Assembly (NCBI GenBank): GCA_963930655.1
Contig: OZ005607.1
Span: forward strand, 9,502,874 to 9,566,873
Origin: Myrica gale
Lineage: Eukaryota > Streptophyta > Magnoliopsida > Fagales > Myricaceae
Direction: 5' to 3'
Length of the DNA: 64,000 bases
The notes under the pieces are model-generated. The model made no database searches, had not been told where the DNA came from, and was given only the letters and a program-made list of their open reading frames with translations. The number at the start of each line of letters is the position of its first letter. Positions within the stretch are counted from its first letter, which is position 1. The translations under genes were made by a program, and so were the position numbers. This document shows positions 47,702-59,420 of the stretch, one piece after another.

Positions 47702-50085
47702 TTAGTTGGCCCGGCTTTTAAAAACATCAAGACCCATCTCAGTTGGATCGGTTGCCTGCAGCTCAATTTGAATGCCGTCCAGTTCTCTCTTGAACCTGTC
47801 CTTGGAGCTTGCATAGATCATCTTGCTCCTCACCCTCGCGGTATCAGGAGACCTGTAAATAAAAACAAAAAACCAAGGATTAAAAGAGGAAAACTTGTAG
47901 CAAAACAACTGAGAAAAGAAAAAACGGGCGTTTAGCACGTATTACCATGCAATGAAGAAAATCCTGCTTTTTGGGCAGTTCTCTTCAGTCACAAAGTCAA
48001 AATCATAAACAGCATATCGGCACTCATCAGCTGGAAGGTTTGCAGCAAAATCTTCATAGCTTTGAGCTGGCTCACCTACATTTTCCACCACTACCTGCTT
48101 TTGCTCCTCCTCGATCTTATATACAATGAAGCGGTATGTTCTTTTAGCCTTCAACTCCAGAAACTTCAGCTTGCAGTCATCATGCACAGCCATACCTGAA
48201 GCTGCATTAGCCTGTGCATAGAATGAACAAGGAAATGTATGTTCAGATAAAAATCAAAACATGGTTCAGATAAGCTAGGCTCTTTGAGCATCAAGTTTAA
48301 ACTATACTAAGATCTTGCAGGTGGGATTTTTTCTCCACTTAAAAAAAAAAGATGTTTGGGGGGTTTTGGGGGGAGGGTTTATGGGAAAACTAGACATACT
48401 GAGCCATGGATGAAATTAGACCGTCGAGTCTCTATAAGAGAAGGCCATTAAATTTCCTACTGCCAATAGTCAACCCAACAATAGTAATCATGTCAAAGTC
48501 AAATATTCCATGGATAAGCATATTTTTTTGTTTGAAAATAAGTTTACAAGGCACTGGTGGGCATAGAACAACTTATTAGAGCGAATGCGAACAAAGTCAG
48601 AACATTTGAGAGTGAATCAACTGTGATCGACATCGCAGAGGCTATCAATTGATCAAGAAAACAAACAGCATTAGATAAATCCATCATACTCTTCGCATCA
48701 TCTACAGGATTTACAAAATAGGAATAACTTCCAATCGGTGCTGGAACTGCAATAGATCAAAACAGATTTAAGAATCTATCTAAGACTGCTTGAGATGGGA
48801 TTTGGAATGTGAAAATCTATGTTTTATAATTTGGTGAGGGAGGGCTTTATGGTTCATAGAAATAATTAGGCCTGGAAGGCAGTTCTATATGACAACAATA
48901 TCAGATTTTTTCGGGATTTCTCCAAGGTTATTTGCTGGCTGAAGGTCATGGAAACTTCTCAGGAATTCAGGGTTCAAAAAGTACAAATAGAGGGCTACGG
49001 TTGAGGTTGAAATAAAGAAGAAAAGATTTAAGTAGGCATTATGGAAGGGCCATGTGAACACTAACTGTAGCAGAGTACCAATAACTAAGAAGAAGACAGA
49101 GAAGTACTCTAAGCCTGCATGCCATCAATTGGACATCACATGATGGCAGTACGTATGAAAGTTGAAAATTGCCAAAACTAGGAATAACTCTAGAGACAGC
49201 AATTTGAATCTTATCTCATGCTAATCAGGCTGTCATGAACCCAAAACAGGGAGTCGAAATGCAAAGATAACCGCTTAGGACAAGCATTAGACCAATGTAT
49301 GGTATTTAACCCCCTCCCCTCCCACAAACAAAATTGGAGATGTAATGGGCAGATCCCACATCTTGCGGTGGTAGGACACCACCAATACATTCCAACGACA
49401 AAAAAAAAATCTTGAAACTTCAAGAAGGATTCCAAAATCAAAGCACCCTTGGAATTACAAGGCATACAACTGTTAACCTCGTGTAACTAGAAAATGACAT
49501 GGCAATTTTTGAAACGACGCCCGAACTGAAGAAGAAACTTTTACAGAACCACCGATATGGTAAATGGTACTTTTACGTAATATATGCCAAAATCAACAAC
49601 CCAATTAGAACCCACCGTCATATAATACACAAACTTCTCCTAGTAATCCGCCCTTCACACCCAAATCATTCCAACAAACAACACCAACACTTCTTTCGGG
49701 GTAAACATTTTTAGAACAACAGTTTAGTAAGAAGTAACGTTGCGAAGGAGACGCAAACTAACTGCTCCAAACCCACAAATAAATCAAAGCGGCAGCATCT
49801 ACCAAAGATCACTAAACCCAAAAACCCAAATGCAAAAATCAAATTTTCCCCCTTCCCAACAAACATCATAACCCTCAGCATCGCACATGTAGTCAAAGTA
49901 ACCAACAATCTTAATCAATACCGAAATTCAAAGATCGAAAGAAGCCCATATCAGATCCACAGTAACTGAGCCCAAAACAAGCACATCGACAGTCAGTCAA
50001 ACATCATAGATTAAAAGCAGAGACAGATAAATTTTACAAAGACCGCCTAAAACAACTGAAAAGTAGTCCAAAAGAGGCTTACCAT
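47702..50085 (-). CDS. ADF: Actin-depolymerizing factor (ADF/cofilin)
   Basis: ADF binds and severs actin filaments in the cytoplasm. Exon 1 codes only the Met (50085-50083, ATG followed by GTAAGC), a known feature of plant ADF genes. Exon 2 is 48211-47946 and exon 3 is 47852-47702. The product has 139 residues, the usual length. It begins [20 protein letters not shown], with the N-terminal Ser6 that plant CDPK-type kinases phosphorylate. The ADF-H domain follows: [44 protein letters not shown] and [20 protein letters not shown], the last holding the actin-binding long helix. It ends [11 protein letters not shown]. Intron 1 (1.87 kb) is large, as in other ADF genes where it can affect expression. 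The gene is intact. Confidence 0.97.
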
Positions 50086-51940
50086 GGCTAGAGATCGGGG
50101 TTATGAGACAGAAAAGGGTGCAGAAAATATAGCGCAGAGGTGAAATGGAGATGACTGTGAAGGCCGAGAGAGAGAGATTGGACTCAGAGACACTCCCTCG
50201 GACAATGAAAAATACTTTTCTCTCTCTTTTCTTTCTGAAGCGGACCTTGGTATTCGGTGGCTCTACTCCATTCCTCTCTCTCAAATATCAATGATGGTGG
50301 TCATGCGTGACAACAGGCAGAAAGTAGGTCTGTCGAATCCTAAAGCGACACGTGTAGTTAGATTGGAATGATGGTTAGGCCCTTCCCTAATCCCTGTCGT
50401 TGCTCTGTCGGTCGGTCTTTGTACGATATTCACTGATTTTATTATTGGGATAACAATCGGGCTGAGGACCCGAGATACTGAATGCCGCACCTGTTCCTAA
50501 TCTCAAAAATTTGGCCGACCTGTCGCTTGATTTCTTACAATACTTTGGCCGGCCTGTAGTTTTTTTTTTTTTTTCTGAGCTGCCGACCAATACTTGATTT
50601 ATTTTCTACTCTTGAGCAACACATTGTGCACTTTAATTACTAATATGAAATAATTATTAATGTTGAACATTTTATACCATTAATTAAATTGATGAAATTT
50701 TTTTAGAAAAATTACACAGAAAGTAACAAAAATATCTTAAATAACCTAATGAATTAATAACAATATCCTCGAATGGATATTTAGGATAGAAATCTTCTAT
50801 AATTTTATGAAAGTGAGACTAGTAGGTGAACTCAATTGTATGACTCATATTCCCAGAAATTTTATAGCCAACATTAAATGGTGTGAGGTTCATCTACCGT
50901 GTTTATCTCTCTCAAAATTATACATTACAATCCGGAGGAAAAAAATACAAAAGATCCTAATACATATATCTTTAATACCTGCATATGCAAAGTAAGTTAT
51001 GGCTATTATCATTATGTCAGTCTAATTTAACGAAAAAATTTAACATATATGTAAAATGTATATTGGTAGTTGGAAAGTGTAATGTGTCAAAATATCTATA
51101 TTGATTAATGAACAATATATTTATTCTTTATGTAATATAACGTAGACAGTAAATTTTTATATGTCGTGGTTTCTCGTGAAATTATAAAATTTTAATGTCA
51201 AAACAATGGGTAAAAAAACCTTAAGAAATTATATACAGAGAAATTAATGATGTTGGAAGCATCAAACCACCAGTTTTAATTCTTATGTCTCGCTCTCATT
51301 GTTTTTTTTGTTATGAATAATGATGTTACTTGATTATATGGTGATGAAAAAACATGAATATCATAGAGAAGTTCTTGTTTCATAAGAGTGGGCGAGGATG
51401 AGATGTACTTTTTTTTCTTTTATTTTGGAATCTTACATGTTAAAAGTGTACATATGCGTATCCGAGTCAAGTAAATAGCAGTCAGATAAAAATAAAAATA
51501 AACGTTTATATCTTTCTAGCGTTTTCATTGATTAGGTAATTATTTTTTATCTACTATAGGAGGGTTATGGCTTTAGATACTTTGTTCTATTATCCAATAT
51601 ATATTATATATAATAGAGAACTAGACTAATTATAATAGAAAGAGAGCAACAATAAAATCATGTGAATATCAATTTATATTAAGTATAATCATCATTTTAT
51701 TTTAAAATGGTTAATTTCTGTCTAATTTAACAATAAAAATAGATAGAAATTATATTTACATCCTTCTCTTTAAAATCCCCCAAAACAAACGAAGTCATTT
51801 GTAGCGGGAAATTGGAAAAATTCGGCGGAGCCTCTCACCAGTCTCACGGGCCCAGGCCCACGTCTGCCTTAATTCGTTTCCTTTTTATTTTTTTTTGTGA
51901 TCAATTCGTTTCCTTTTTAAGTGCCTGAGTGCCTGAAGTC
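50086..51940. other. ADF promoter and AT-rich spacer
   Basis: From 50086 to about 50290 is the ADF 5' UTR and core promoter, with CT/GA-rich tracts. Beyond that to 51940 I see only AT-rich sequence without a gene. Confidence 0.55.
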
Positions 51941-52096
51941 GTTTCATTTAGGGCTGCACAATTCCGGTGTAGGTGCCGATTTTGCTGAAATCGTTTCATT
52001 TAGGGCTGTACAATCCCAGTGTAGGTGCCGGTTTTGCTGAAGTCGTTTCATTTAGGGCTGCACAATCCCGGTGTAGGTGTCAGTTTTGGCCAAAAC
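51941..52096 (+). repeat. Three tandem copies of hAT end plus target site, 52-bp unit
   Basis: GTTTCATTTAGGGCTG recurs at 51941, 51993 and 52045. Each unit holds the 8-bp target GTTTCATT, then the TIR TAGGGCTG, then CGGTGTAGGTG or a close variant, and TTTTGCTGAA. The copies differ slightly. It forms the left edge of the hAT element. Confidence 0.9.
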
Positions 52097-54185
52097 CGGC
52101 ACCTACACCGGGTAGACCGGTTTTGAAATAATTGTCACCTACACCTACACCGTTAAGGGAAAAAATCAGCCCTTAGCGGTGGCGGTTTCCGGTTATCCTA
52201 CATTCATATTGGGCCATTTTTTAGCATTTTACGCACTCGACACTTTTCTATAGCTTTGTAATGGTGGAACAAGAAAAACAATAAAAACTAAGAGTCTGAA
52301 ACAGAACAACATATACCATCCAAAAAAACATAATTTATCGACATTTAAACTAAATTTCATCCAAGTGTTGTGTATCTTGTTAACCAAAACTCACCATGGG
52401 AGTGGTGCCACACGTCTCACTGGTGTAAACTCCTTCCTTGTAAAATCGGAAGCCAGTCACCACCTGAAATGCAACACTCACTGGCCTAACAATTGCAACT
52501 GCATGCTTTAGCTCATCTTCAGCACCCTGCAAACATTCACATACATTAGAACAGTTTAGAGAAGAACTTCAGGTAGAGAAGGACTATAAAAAAGCAGAAA
52601 ATATTAAAAAAAATGTGGATTAAAGTCTGAATGGCTCCTCCCACATAGGTTTGTCTCAACACATTGTTTGCAATTATCTCCTCATAGTGAAATTTTGAAT
52701 TACCATCTGTAAGCTACCTGTCCAGAAGTCATACAGATGTTTTGGCTCTCAGGACTCATCTGTGGCTAAATAACACAAACACCCTTGATCTTTGGTGTGG
52801 TTTACATTGTCATATGAAAAATCCCCCCAAAGCCCCCTTCCCTTCCTTCGTTCCTCTCTCCCTCCTCCCCACCACCCCCAAGAAAAAACAGAAACAAAGA
52901 AACAAAAAGATAATAACTATGTGGTGGGAATTATGCCTGACAAGCTTCTTTGCAGGAATGATTTATTGCAATATGGGTTGAAAATTGCTCTAAAATTATT
53001 GGCCAATAGACGTTATACTCATGGCAAAAGCACTCAGAGCAAGAGCTGCATCTTCTTAACACAATACAAAAGGGAAAAAAGAAATACCACAACTTTCGGA
53101 TGTACTAGCACCCAAACTATGTAATAATGCACTTTTACTCAAAGGGTCTGCTCCAAGCATGATTACATGACCATATGTAAAGTCCATCTTCTTTGTAGAA
53201 ATTGGCAAACTCGGCTGCTGACTTATATGATTCAAAATTGGTCACAAGGGTTGGCCCCTCCTGCTTCAAATCCCGAAGGGTTACGCCAACAATTTGTTTC
53301 ACTTTTCCCTGATACGAAAAACCATATTCGAAACACGACAATCAATAAGAAACTACCCCAAGTCCGAACTCCAAAGGAGCACCACACCACTGAATTGGGG
53401 ACAAAAAAATACATCTAGCATTCATAAACTAAGGTATCTCGTATCACCACAAACATTAGTACCGTTTGTTTTCCTTTTAAAGCCTTTAGATTATCCAAAA
53501 ACATATTTGGGACATCTCAAAATTGCAAGTATCCTTGGATATACTACAATTTTTATTTATTTTTTTAAGAAAAGAAGTTTAAATGAACTAATAAGAGTCT
53601 TCGTGACCTTTTGCCAAACACCTTAAGTTCAGAAGGCAAATTGATAGACGAAGACAAATAATTTTTATAGGTTTTAGATTTGGGTACCTTGTGTTATCAA
53701 TGCAGGGATGGAAACAAACAGCGCACCTGATGGACAGCAGTGAAAAGCCTAACAGAAAAAAAGATAGATAAAAGAAAGATTCTTTGTCTGCTCACGACAT
53801 AGAAGAAAGACCCGAAAGGTTGGAGTGAGCTCAAGTCGACGGCTGAGGTTGTAGGGAGGTTCTGAAACTTCTTGACGTCCTTTTATTGCTACGGGTACAG
53901 GGAAGAGAGGCTTCACTACTTCGAGAGTGGGCAGCTGAGGGAAAGTAGGGACAGAGAGAGGGGGGATGTCGGGGAAATAGAAATTGGGGGAGGGGGGTGA
54001 CTGTCGAAGAAGGGTTGGGGGTAAGCAAAACGACGTTGTTTTGTAGTAAAAAAATAAAAAAAATATATTGAAATCCTGGTTTTCCGGTACCCGGGATTAT
54101 CCCCGGGTTTTTGCCAAAAGTGCAAACCGGCACCGGCACCGGTGCCGATGCCACCGAAAAATTCCGGTGGCACTAAGCAGCCCTA
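51949..54185. mobile_element. hAT element (Pack-type) carrying an aleurain exon
   Basis: The element is 2237 bp if counted from the outermost left copy. The left end is TAGGGCTGCACAAT and the right end AGCAGCCCTA. The 8-bp duplication GTTTCATT lies at 51941-51948 and 54186-54193. Subterminal GGCACCTACACCGG and CCGGCACCGGCACC motifs repeat at the two sides. The interior has no transposase but contains a spliced-gene exon of aleurain (52395-52526). It shares its TIR start with the 866-bp hAT at 8713. Confidence 0.87.
52395..52526 (-). pseudogene. Single exon of an aleurain-like cysteine protease
   Basis: Aleurain is a vacuolar papain-family (C1A) protease. The minus strand reads 44 codons, beginning GAEDELKHAVAIVRPVSVAF and ending TSETCGTTPM, preceded by a TTTGCAG acceptor and followed by a GTGAGT donor. 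In aleurain this block lies just before the catalytic His region (DVNHAVLAVGYG), which is absent here. I could not find the neighbouring exons inside the element. It is therefore a captured exon with intact splice sites and no lesion. Confidence 0.85.
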
Positions 54186-54245
54186 GTTTCATTTGCCGAA
54201 AAATAAAGGCACGCTAGTTATTTGAGGTTAATATTAAAAATTTTA

Positions 54246-54984
54246 GGGTTAATGACCAAAATAGTCCTTGAGTTTTATGCCCTTTATCAATTTGGTCAAT
54301 GAGTTTTCAATTTGGTCACATAAGTCCTTATGTTATTCTCATTTATCGATTTGGTCCCTGAGTTTCCAATTTGGTCACATAAGTCCTTAGGTTATTCTCA
54401 TTTATCGATTTGGTCTCTGGGTTTCCAATTTGGTCACATAAGTTCTTAGGTTATCCTCATTTATCGATTTGGTCATTCCGTCCAATTCCGTCTCCTTCGT
54501 GCACAGTCAGCTAACGGTGGGTCACGTCACCACCAATAACATCGCGACACGTGTATTTTTTTTTTTTTTAAAACTCACGTCCACCTCGCATATTAGTAAA
54601 AATAAAATAAATAAAAATCGAACGAGGGAGACCCCCCATTTGCGCGACGAAGGATTCGTCGCGCGAATGGGGGTCTCCCCTGTTCGTTTTTTTTACGAAT
54701 ATGTCAGGTGGACGTGAGTTTTTTTTAAATAATAAAAAAGCATACACGTGTCGCGATGTTATTGGTGGTGACGTGACCTACTGTTAGCTGACTGTGCACG
54801 GAGGAGACGGAAGGACCAAATCGATAAATGAAGATAACCTAAGGACTTATGTGACCAAATTGGAAACCTAGGGACCAAATTGATAAATGAGGATAACCTA
54901 AGGACTTCTGTGACCAAATTGGAAACCCAAGGACCAAATCGATAAAAAGACATAAAATCCAGGGACTATTTTGGTCATTAACCC
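54246..54984. mobile_element. Foldback MULE with repeat-built arms
   Basis: The element is 739 bp. The ends GGGTTAATGACCAAAATAGT and GGTCATTAACCC are inverted repeats, and nearly the whole element folds on itself. The left arm holds three copies and the right arm two to three copies of a unit of about 55-60 bp (TTGGTCACATAAGTCCTTA, TTCTCATTTATCGATTTGGT). The centre TTTGCGCGACGAAGGATTCG pairs with itself. Flanks AAAATTTTA and AAAAATTTA differ by one base, consistent with an aged 9-bp duplication. It is related to 20415-21162. Confidence 0.85.
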
Positions 54985-55186
54985 AAAAATTTATCATATA
55001 ATTTATTAAAAATCTTAACTCTTTTCATTTTTTCACCGACTTTCATAAAATGTCTTTAATTTATAATATTTTACAAAATCCAAAAATTTATACGCGTTTC
55101 CAAAATCTCAAAATTCAAACTTGTTCCCATTGGTCCATTTCAAAAGACACGGATAGATGCACAAACTCCAACCCTCCTCAACAGAC

Positions 55187-55212
55187 GTCGATAAGATCAA
55201 AATCCAACGGTC
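55187..55212 (+). promoter_or_regulatory. Promoter block shared with the H4 gene
   Basis: GTCGATAAG, ATC and AAAATCCAACGGTC align with 11546-11572, with one gap and two mismatches. The block ends about 57 bp before TTATAAAA, nearly the same spacing as in H4. Confidence 0.55.
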
Positions 55213-55268
55213 ACGTCTCCTCATTTTCCAATCCACTCAACCACATGGTTCGCACTTCGCCCTTCTAT

Positions 55269-55276
55269 TTATAAAA
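55269..55276 (+). promoter_or_regulatory. TATA box of H2A
   Basis: TTATAAAA lies about 75 bp upstream of the ATG at 55350. Confidence 0.7.
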
Positions 55277-55349
55277 CCGTGCGCCAACTCGGATCCTACT
55301 CCACCCTGAGCTTTCCCCATTTCTCGCATTTCGCCCTAAGAGTGTTCCG

Positions 55350-55564
55350 ATGGAGAAGAAGGGTGCGGGAGGAAGAAGAGGTGGTGGTGGCCCAAAGAAG
55401 AAGCCAGTTTCACGGTCCGTTAAGGCTGGTTTGCAGTTTCCGGTCGGGAGGATAGGCCGGTACCTGAAGAAAGGGAGGTACTCGCAGCGTGTTGGGACTG
55501 GTGCTCCGGTTTACATGGCCGCCGTGCTCGAATACTTAGCTGCTGAAGTACGGCTCCCACTGCA

Positions 55565-55608
<44 letters not shown>

Positions 55609-56360
55609 CTATATATACACATTTATATACGGCAAAACTTTGTTCTTTAGATTCTTCTAGTCGTTTTTCTATCTTCCCCGGATCTATCGTTTCCCTGGTC
55701 AGATGTTTGCTTCTTAGGCAGTGTTTAGTTTGGTGGTTCAATTTTTGTTTTTGCCCTAGGTGTCTGTTTGCTCACCTAGAAATGTAGGGAAGAAATGCAA
55801 AGTTTATGTACTTGGAGTTGGGTGATTTTAGTTGAGTTTCTAAGTATGGACAAATACGACGGTGCTTCATTTGTTGTCTTTTCTGAGGAAGCGGGTAAAA
55901 ATCCATAGATTTTTCAATTTTCCTATGTTTTCTCGAATAGTGTCTTTGGTCATCCATAAAATTGGACTAGTCATTCAAATGACTACCATTTGTGATAGAT
56001 TCCAAAGTCGTACTGTTTTTTCGTCTTCCCCACACTTAGTTTTTTGGGTACCTGTTGCTAATTTGCAGCCTCTGTTTCTTTTCTGGATTTTGAAAATTTT
56101 GTGCATATCCGTGTGTGAAGGTGTTGGAGTTGGCTGGAAATGCAGCTCGTGACAACAAGAAGAACAGGATCATCCCAAGACATGTTCTGCTGGCTGTGAG
56201 GAACGATGAAGAACTTGGAAAGTTGCTTTCTGGAGTTACGATTGCTCATGGCGGTGTTCTTCCCAACATCAACCCGGTTCTCTTGCCTAAGAAGACGGAC
56301 AAGGCTACCAAAGAGCCCAAGTCTCCCTCCAAGGCGACTAAGTCCCCCAAGAAGGCCTAG
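55350..56360 (+). CDS. Histone H2A, H2A.W type with SPKK tail
   Basis: This is a core histone; the plant H2A.W class marks heterochromatin and has a long C-terminal tail with KSPKK motifs that bind linker DNA. Exon 1 is 55350-55547 and exon 2 is 56121-56360, giving 145 residues. Features in order: [80 protein letters not shown] and [20 protein letters not shown] with the acidic-patch residues. The tail contains KSPSK and KSPKK and ends in Ala. The one intron falls after AAE, where plant H2A genes often carry it, and contains a CT microsatellite (55568-55605). The gene is intact. Confidence 0.96.
55568..55605 (+). repeat. CT microsatellite in H2A intron
   Basis: About 19 CT units lie 20 bp after the exon 1 donor. 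Confidence 0.95.
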
Positions 56361-56532
56361 CTTACTGTAGCCAATTTTAGATGGTTCTTTGCCATTTGTA
56401 TGTATTCGAGGTTTAGGAAAAAAAACTTGTTCTTTGTTGCTCTTGAATGGGAAAACTAATGAATTTGAAACATCTTTGTTGACTGTGTCCAGGATTTCTT
56501 TCTTGGAATTAATGAATGAAACCACTTCATAT

Positions 56533-56721
56533 GGCTGCGTTTGCAAAGCTAACTTCTCTCAAAATTTTATCTCTCTCTTAATAAAATACTCTAATATAAT
56601 CTCTCTCTCCTATAAAAAAATATAAAAAATTATAAAAAAATTATGTCTCTCTTCACCTTTTCACTAAACCCAATACCAACACATATTGTCATGCCAAAAA
56701 TATTACAACAAAAACACAACC
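56533..56721. mobile_element. Tourist-like MITE
   Basis: The ends are GGCTGCGTTTGCAAAG and AAAACACAACC. The interior AATATAATCTCTCTC and CACCTTTTCACTAAACCC are shared with the copy 570 bp downstream. The target duplication is not clear. Confidence 0.7.
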
Positions 56722-57106
56722 GAAGTTGAATACTTAGCAAGTTCACTTCTTTGTTCCTCTATAATATATATATACCTCAAATTAATTAAGAAAAAAAAAT
56801 GTCTCGCATCATGAAAGAGGATTTTTTTTTTCTTAGCAAAGGGGAAAGGGGAAGACAAACCATAATGGCCACGAGCAGAGGATGATTTGAAAGTAGCTGA
56901 TAAGGTTTTATCATCTCTTCGAGAGTGGGATATTTTTGGAGATGGTGTATATTATTAGCTTAATAAGTCTTTTTTTTGGCCTTTCTTACCCAACAAATAA
57001 ATAAAATTTGATTGATGTATGGACCAGCTTGGAGGAAAGGTTTGTGCAGATAACGAGGATTGAATTGATAGTAGTGCTCCTTGAGGGCCACTAGTGGGAT
57101 TTGAGA

Positions 57107-57305
57107 GGCTGTGTTTGCAAAACTCAACATTTCCAACATTTTATCTCTCTCTTAATAAAATACTCCAATATAATCTCTCTCTCTCCCATAAAAAAATATA
57201 AAAAATTACAAAAACTATAAAAAATTACCTCTCTCTTCACCTTTTCACTAAACCCAATACCAACACATATTCCCATACCCAACATTTTACAACACAAACA
57301 CAACC
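57107..57305. mobile_element. Tourist-like MITE, close relative of the 56533 copy
   Basis: It starts GGCTGTGTTTGCAAAACT and ends CACAAACACAACC. Most of its length matches the copy at 56533 in the same orientation. The target duplication is not clear. Confidence 0.72.
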
Positions 57306-58297
57306 ATAGTGATCTTGAGGGCAATGAAGAGATAAAACTATCTAGATTTGGCTGCAATCTTATGCCAGGGTACTACATTAGTAACTTGGTGCAAGTGGTC
57401 TTTTCAACCTGGGAAGGTCACGGAGTCAAATCTGCAAAAATGTAGGCTTGATTTTGTTACTTCGGATCTCCAAAGTGAAATTGGTTCTAAATTATAATTT
57501 AGAGAAGTAAAATAAGGTTTTTTTCAAAATAAAAATGGTCGAGGTGTAGTAATTTGGATACGGGGTCATGTAGTTGAGTTGTATCCAGCTCAAAGGATCC
57601 TTTCTAAGAGCATTCATTTGGCAAATCGGATCTCCATATATGTAATAGGGGCATGCCATGGAAAGGAGGGGAAGGTAACAATGTGCAAAGATAGAATCTG
57701 TAAAAGTTTACGGAGTAAAAATATGGTCTATAATTCATTTTCGTCTATCTTGCTTTTCAAGATGGATTATCGGAGAAGATAATCCTGTAGTTTTGAATTA
57801 AGGTTGTGCTATTGTAAAGACGTAAAAAGTCTCCATGATTTTTTAAAAAAAGACATGGATTTTCGTGGTTACTTTTCTCTTAAAATTTGGTCTCGCCGTT
57901 CATCTTTGGGCATATTTGTTTCCTCAACATTTGAGGTATTAAAATTTACAGCAAAATAAACACACTTCAATATTTTTAACTTTTACACATACATACTTTA
58001 CCTTTCACAAACCTCAATAAATTTCAATAAAGTAAAGATTCTCAAAACTTGAAGAATATTCTCTAAAATTTAGACAAACAAAAATACCATTTATTTACTT
58101 CAGTAACGGTAAATGCAGATTCCTTATTTTTCTTCGACCTTTTATAGATACACGAACAGATTCTACCGTTTTAAAAATAGATAATGATGTATGAAGGGAT
58201 CAATCAGATTTTAACTGAAACGTAATTATAAAAATCTAGATGTATAATTTTTTAATGCAGATTTTTTTTTACAATTTTTCAATACCACATAAACTAC

Positions 58298-58496
58298 GGT
58301 TGTGTTTTCACCCAAAAATTTCACAAAATTTTTCACCCTCTCACAATAAAATATTACAATATAATCTCTCTCTCTTCCATTAAATCATAACTTTTCACTA
58401 CAAAAAATATAAAAAATTACCTCTCTCTTCACTTTTTCACTAAACCCAATATCAAAAATTTTAACAACCTAAAAATTTTCCAACACAAACACACCC
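58298..58496. mobile_element. Tourist-like MITE
   Basis: It starts GGTTGTGTTTTCACCC and ends CACAAACACACCC. The interior AATATAATCTCTCTCTC, ATCATAACTTTTCACTAC and TCTTCACTTTTTCACTAAAC belongs to the same family as 10896. Confidence 0.72.
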
Positions 58497-58513
58497 TGCA
58501 TACTTGTGATAAT

Positions 58514-58712
58514 GGGTATGTTTGGGGCTCAAATATTTGGGCCCAAAAATTTAGGTTCAATCATAAAAAATTCACTACATAATTTTTTATTATTATAATA
58601 CTTATTAAAAATCTTCTCTCTATTTACTTTTTCATCAATTCCCATAACATATCTTTACTTTATAATATTTCTCAAACCCTAATACCCAAAATTTTCACCC
58701 TTAAACGTACCC
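58514..58712. mobile_element. MITE of a second family
   Basis: The ends GGGTATGTTTGGGGCTC and AAACGTACCCC are inverted repeats; the interior has CTTTTTCATCAATTCCCATA. It lies 17 bp from the previous MITE. Confidence 0.65.
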
Positions 58713-58994
58713 CAGCCTCTAAAGGCAATATGCTATTGGAATCTTTCTATGTTTGTGGGGCTTGTCTAATGTCTTGGACAAGTTCAAAAAGGGAGTAGGG
58801 CACCAATGATGGAGGGTCTAGTCCGGAATTGTTGGTCTAAAGTAAGAGATATAAACTGTTATTATGGGTTAGAGTTGTTGGTCTAAAATGAGAGTATCTT
58901 CGGTAATTTTTATCAAAATTGTATTGTATAATTCAAAAAGTAAATAAATATAAGAAATACTTTATTATAAAACAAAATAAGTATATAAAGAGTT

Positions 58995-59112
58995 GCCAAT
59001 GAGCTAGCTCAAGTGGCATTTTCTCCTCTACAGAGGGTCCTGAACTGGGGTTCATATCCCCACCCAATCCCCTGCAGGCCTGCTTTACCTAATATATATA
59101 TATATATATATA
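58995..59112 (+). mobile_element. tRNA-derived SINE with target-site duplication
   Basis: The A box TAGCTCAAGTG fits the consensus, and GGTTCATATCCCC is a B-box-like motif about 40 bp on. The tail is a TA repeat. TATATAAAGAGTT flanks it at 58982-58994 and 59113-59125, a 13-bp direct repeat (the first bases overlap the TA tail). This is a classic SINE structure; it resembles plant Au-type SINEs. Confidence 0.82.
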
Positions 59113-59420
59113 TATATAAAGAGTTCTTACGGGTTAAAGATATCATTGCTTGTCGAATATCTTTCTCCGGATCAATTATTTTTCATATATAAACAAGATT
59201 ATCAGTCTTTTTGGCTTTATGCCACAGCCAGTGTTTCGACATCTCCACAAAACGACTGCCGTTTTAACAGACTTATCCCAAAGGGTCTCTCTCTGCACAT
59301 CGGCAGAAACGTCGGCGTTTCGCAGTCCCAGCGTTGTTTTCCCAGATTACTTGCAGGTGAGAAACAGAAAAGAAGAGTTCACCGGACCATGCTGCTTACG
59401 GCGGCGCACGGTAAGGAGAA

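Larger units (their letters stand above)
54994..55349 (+). promoter_or_regulatory. H2A promoter and 5' UTR
   Basis: No gene is present. The histone-type promoter block and TATA box are listed separately; TCCAACGGTCA at about 55202-55212 matches the MSA cell-cycle consensus. Confidence 0.55.
56361..59420. other. Gene-free stretch packed with MITEs
   Basis: After the H2A 3' UTR there are four MITEs (56533, 57107, 58298, 58514), a further degraded block near 57910-58090 and a SINE (58995-59112). The last 300 bases before 59420 are the promoter and 5' UTR of the RRM gene. No other gene was recognised. Confidence 0.6.

Noticed and set aside
59219..59356. Open exon candidate MPQPVFRHLHKTTAV ending in CAG|GTGAG before the RRM gene
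   Set aside because: It does not join in frame to the RRM exons, and a better start at 59421 leads directly into KLFLGG.
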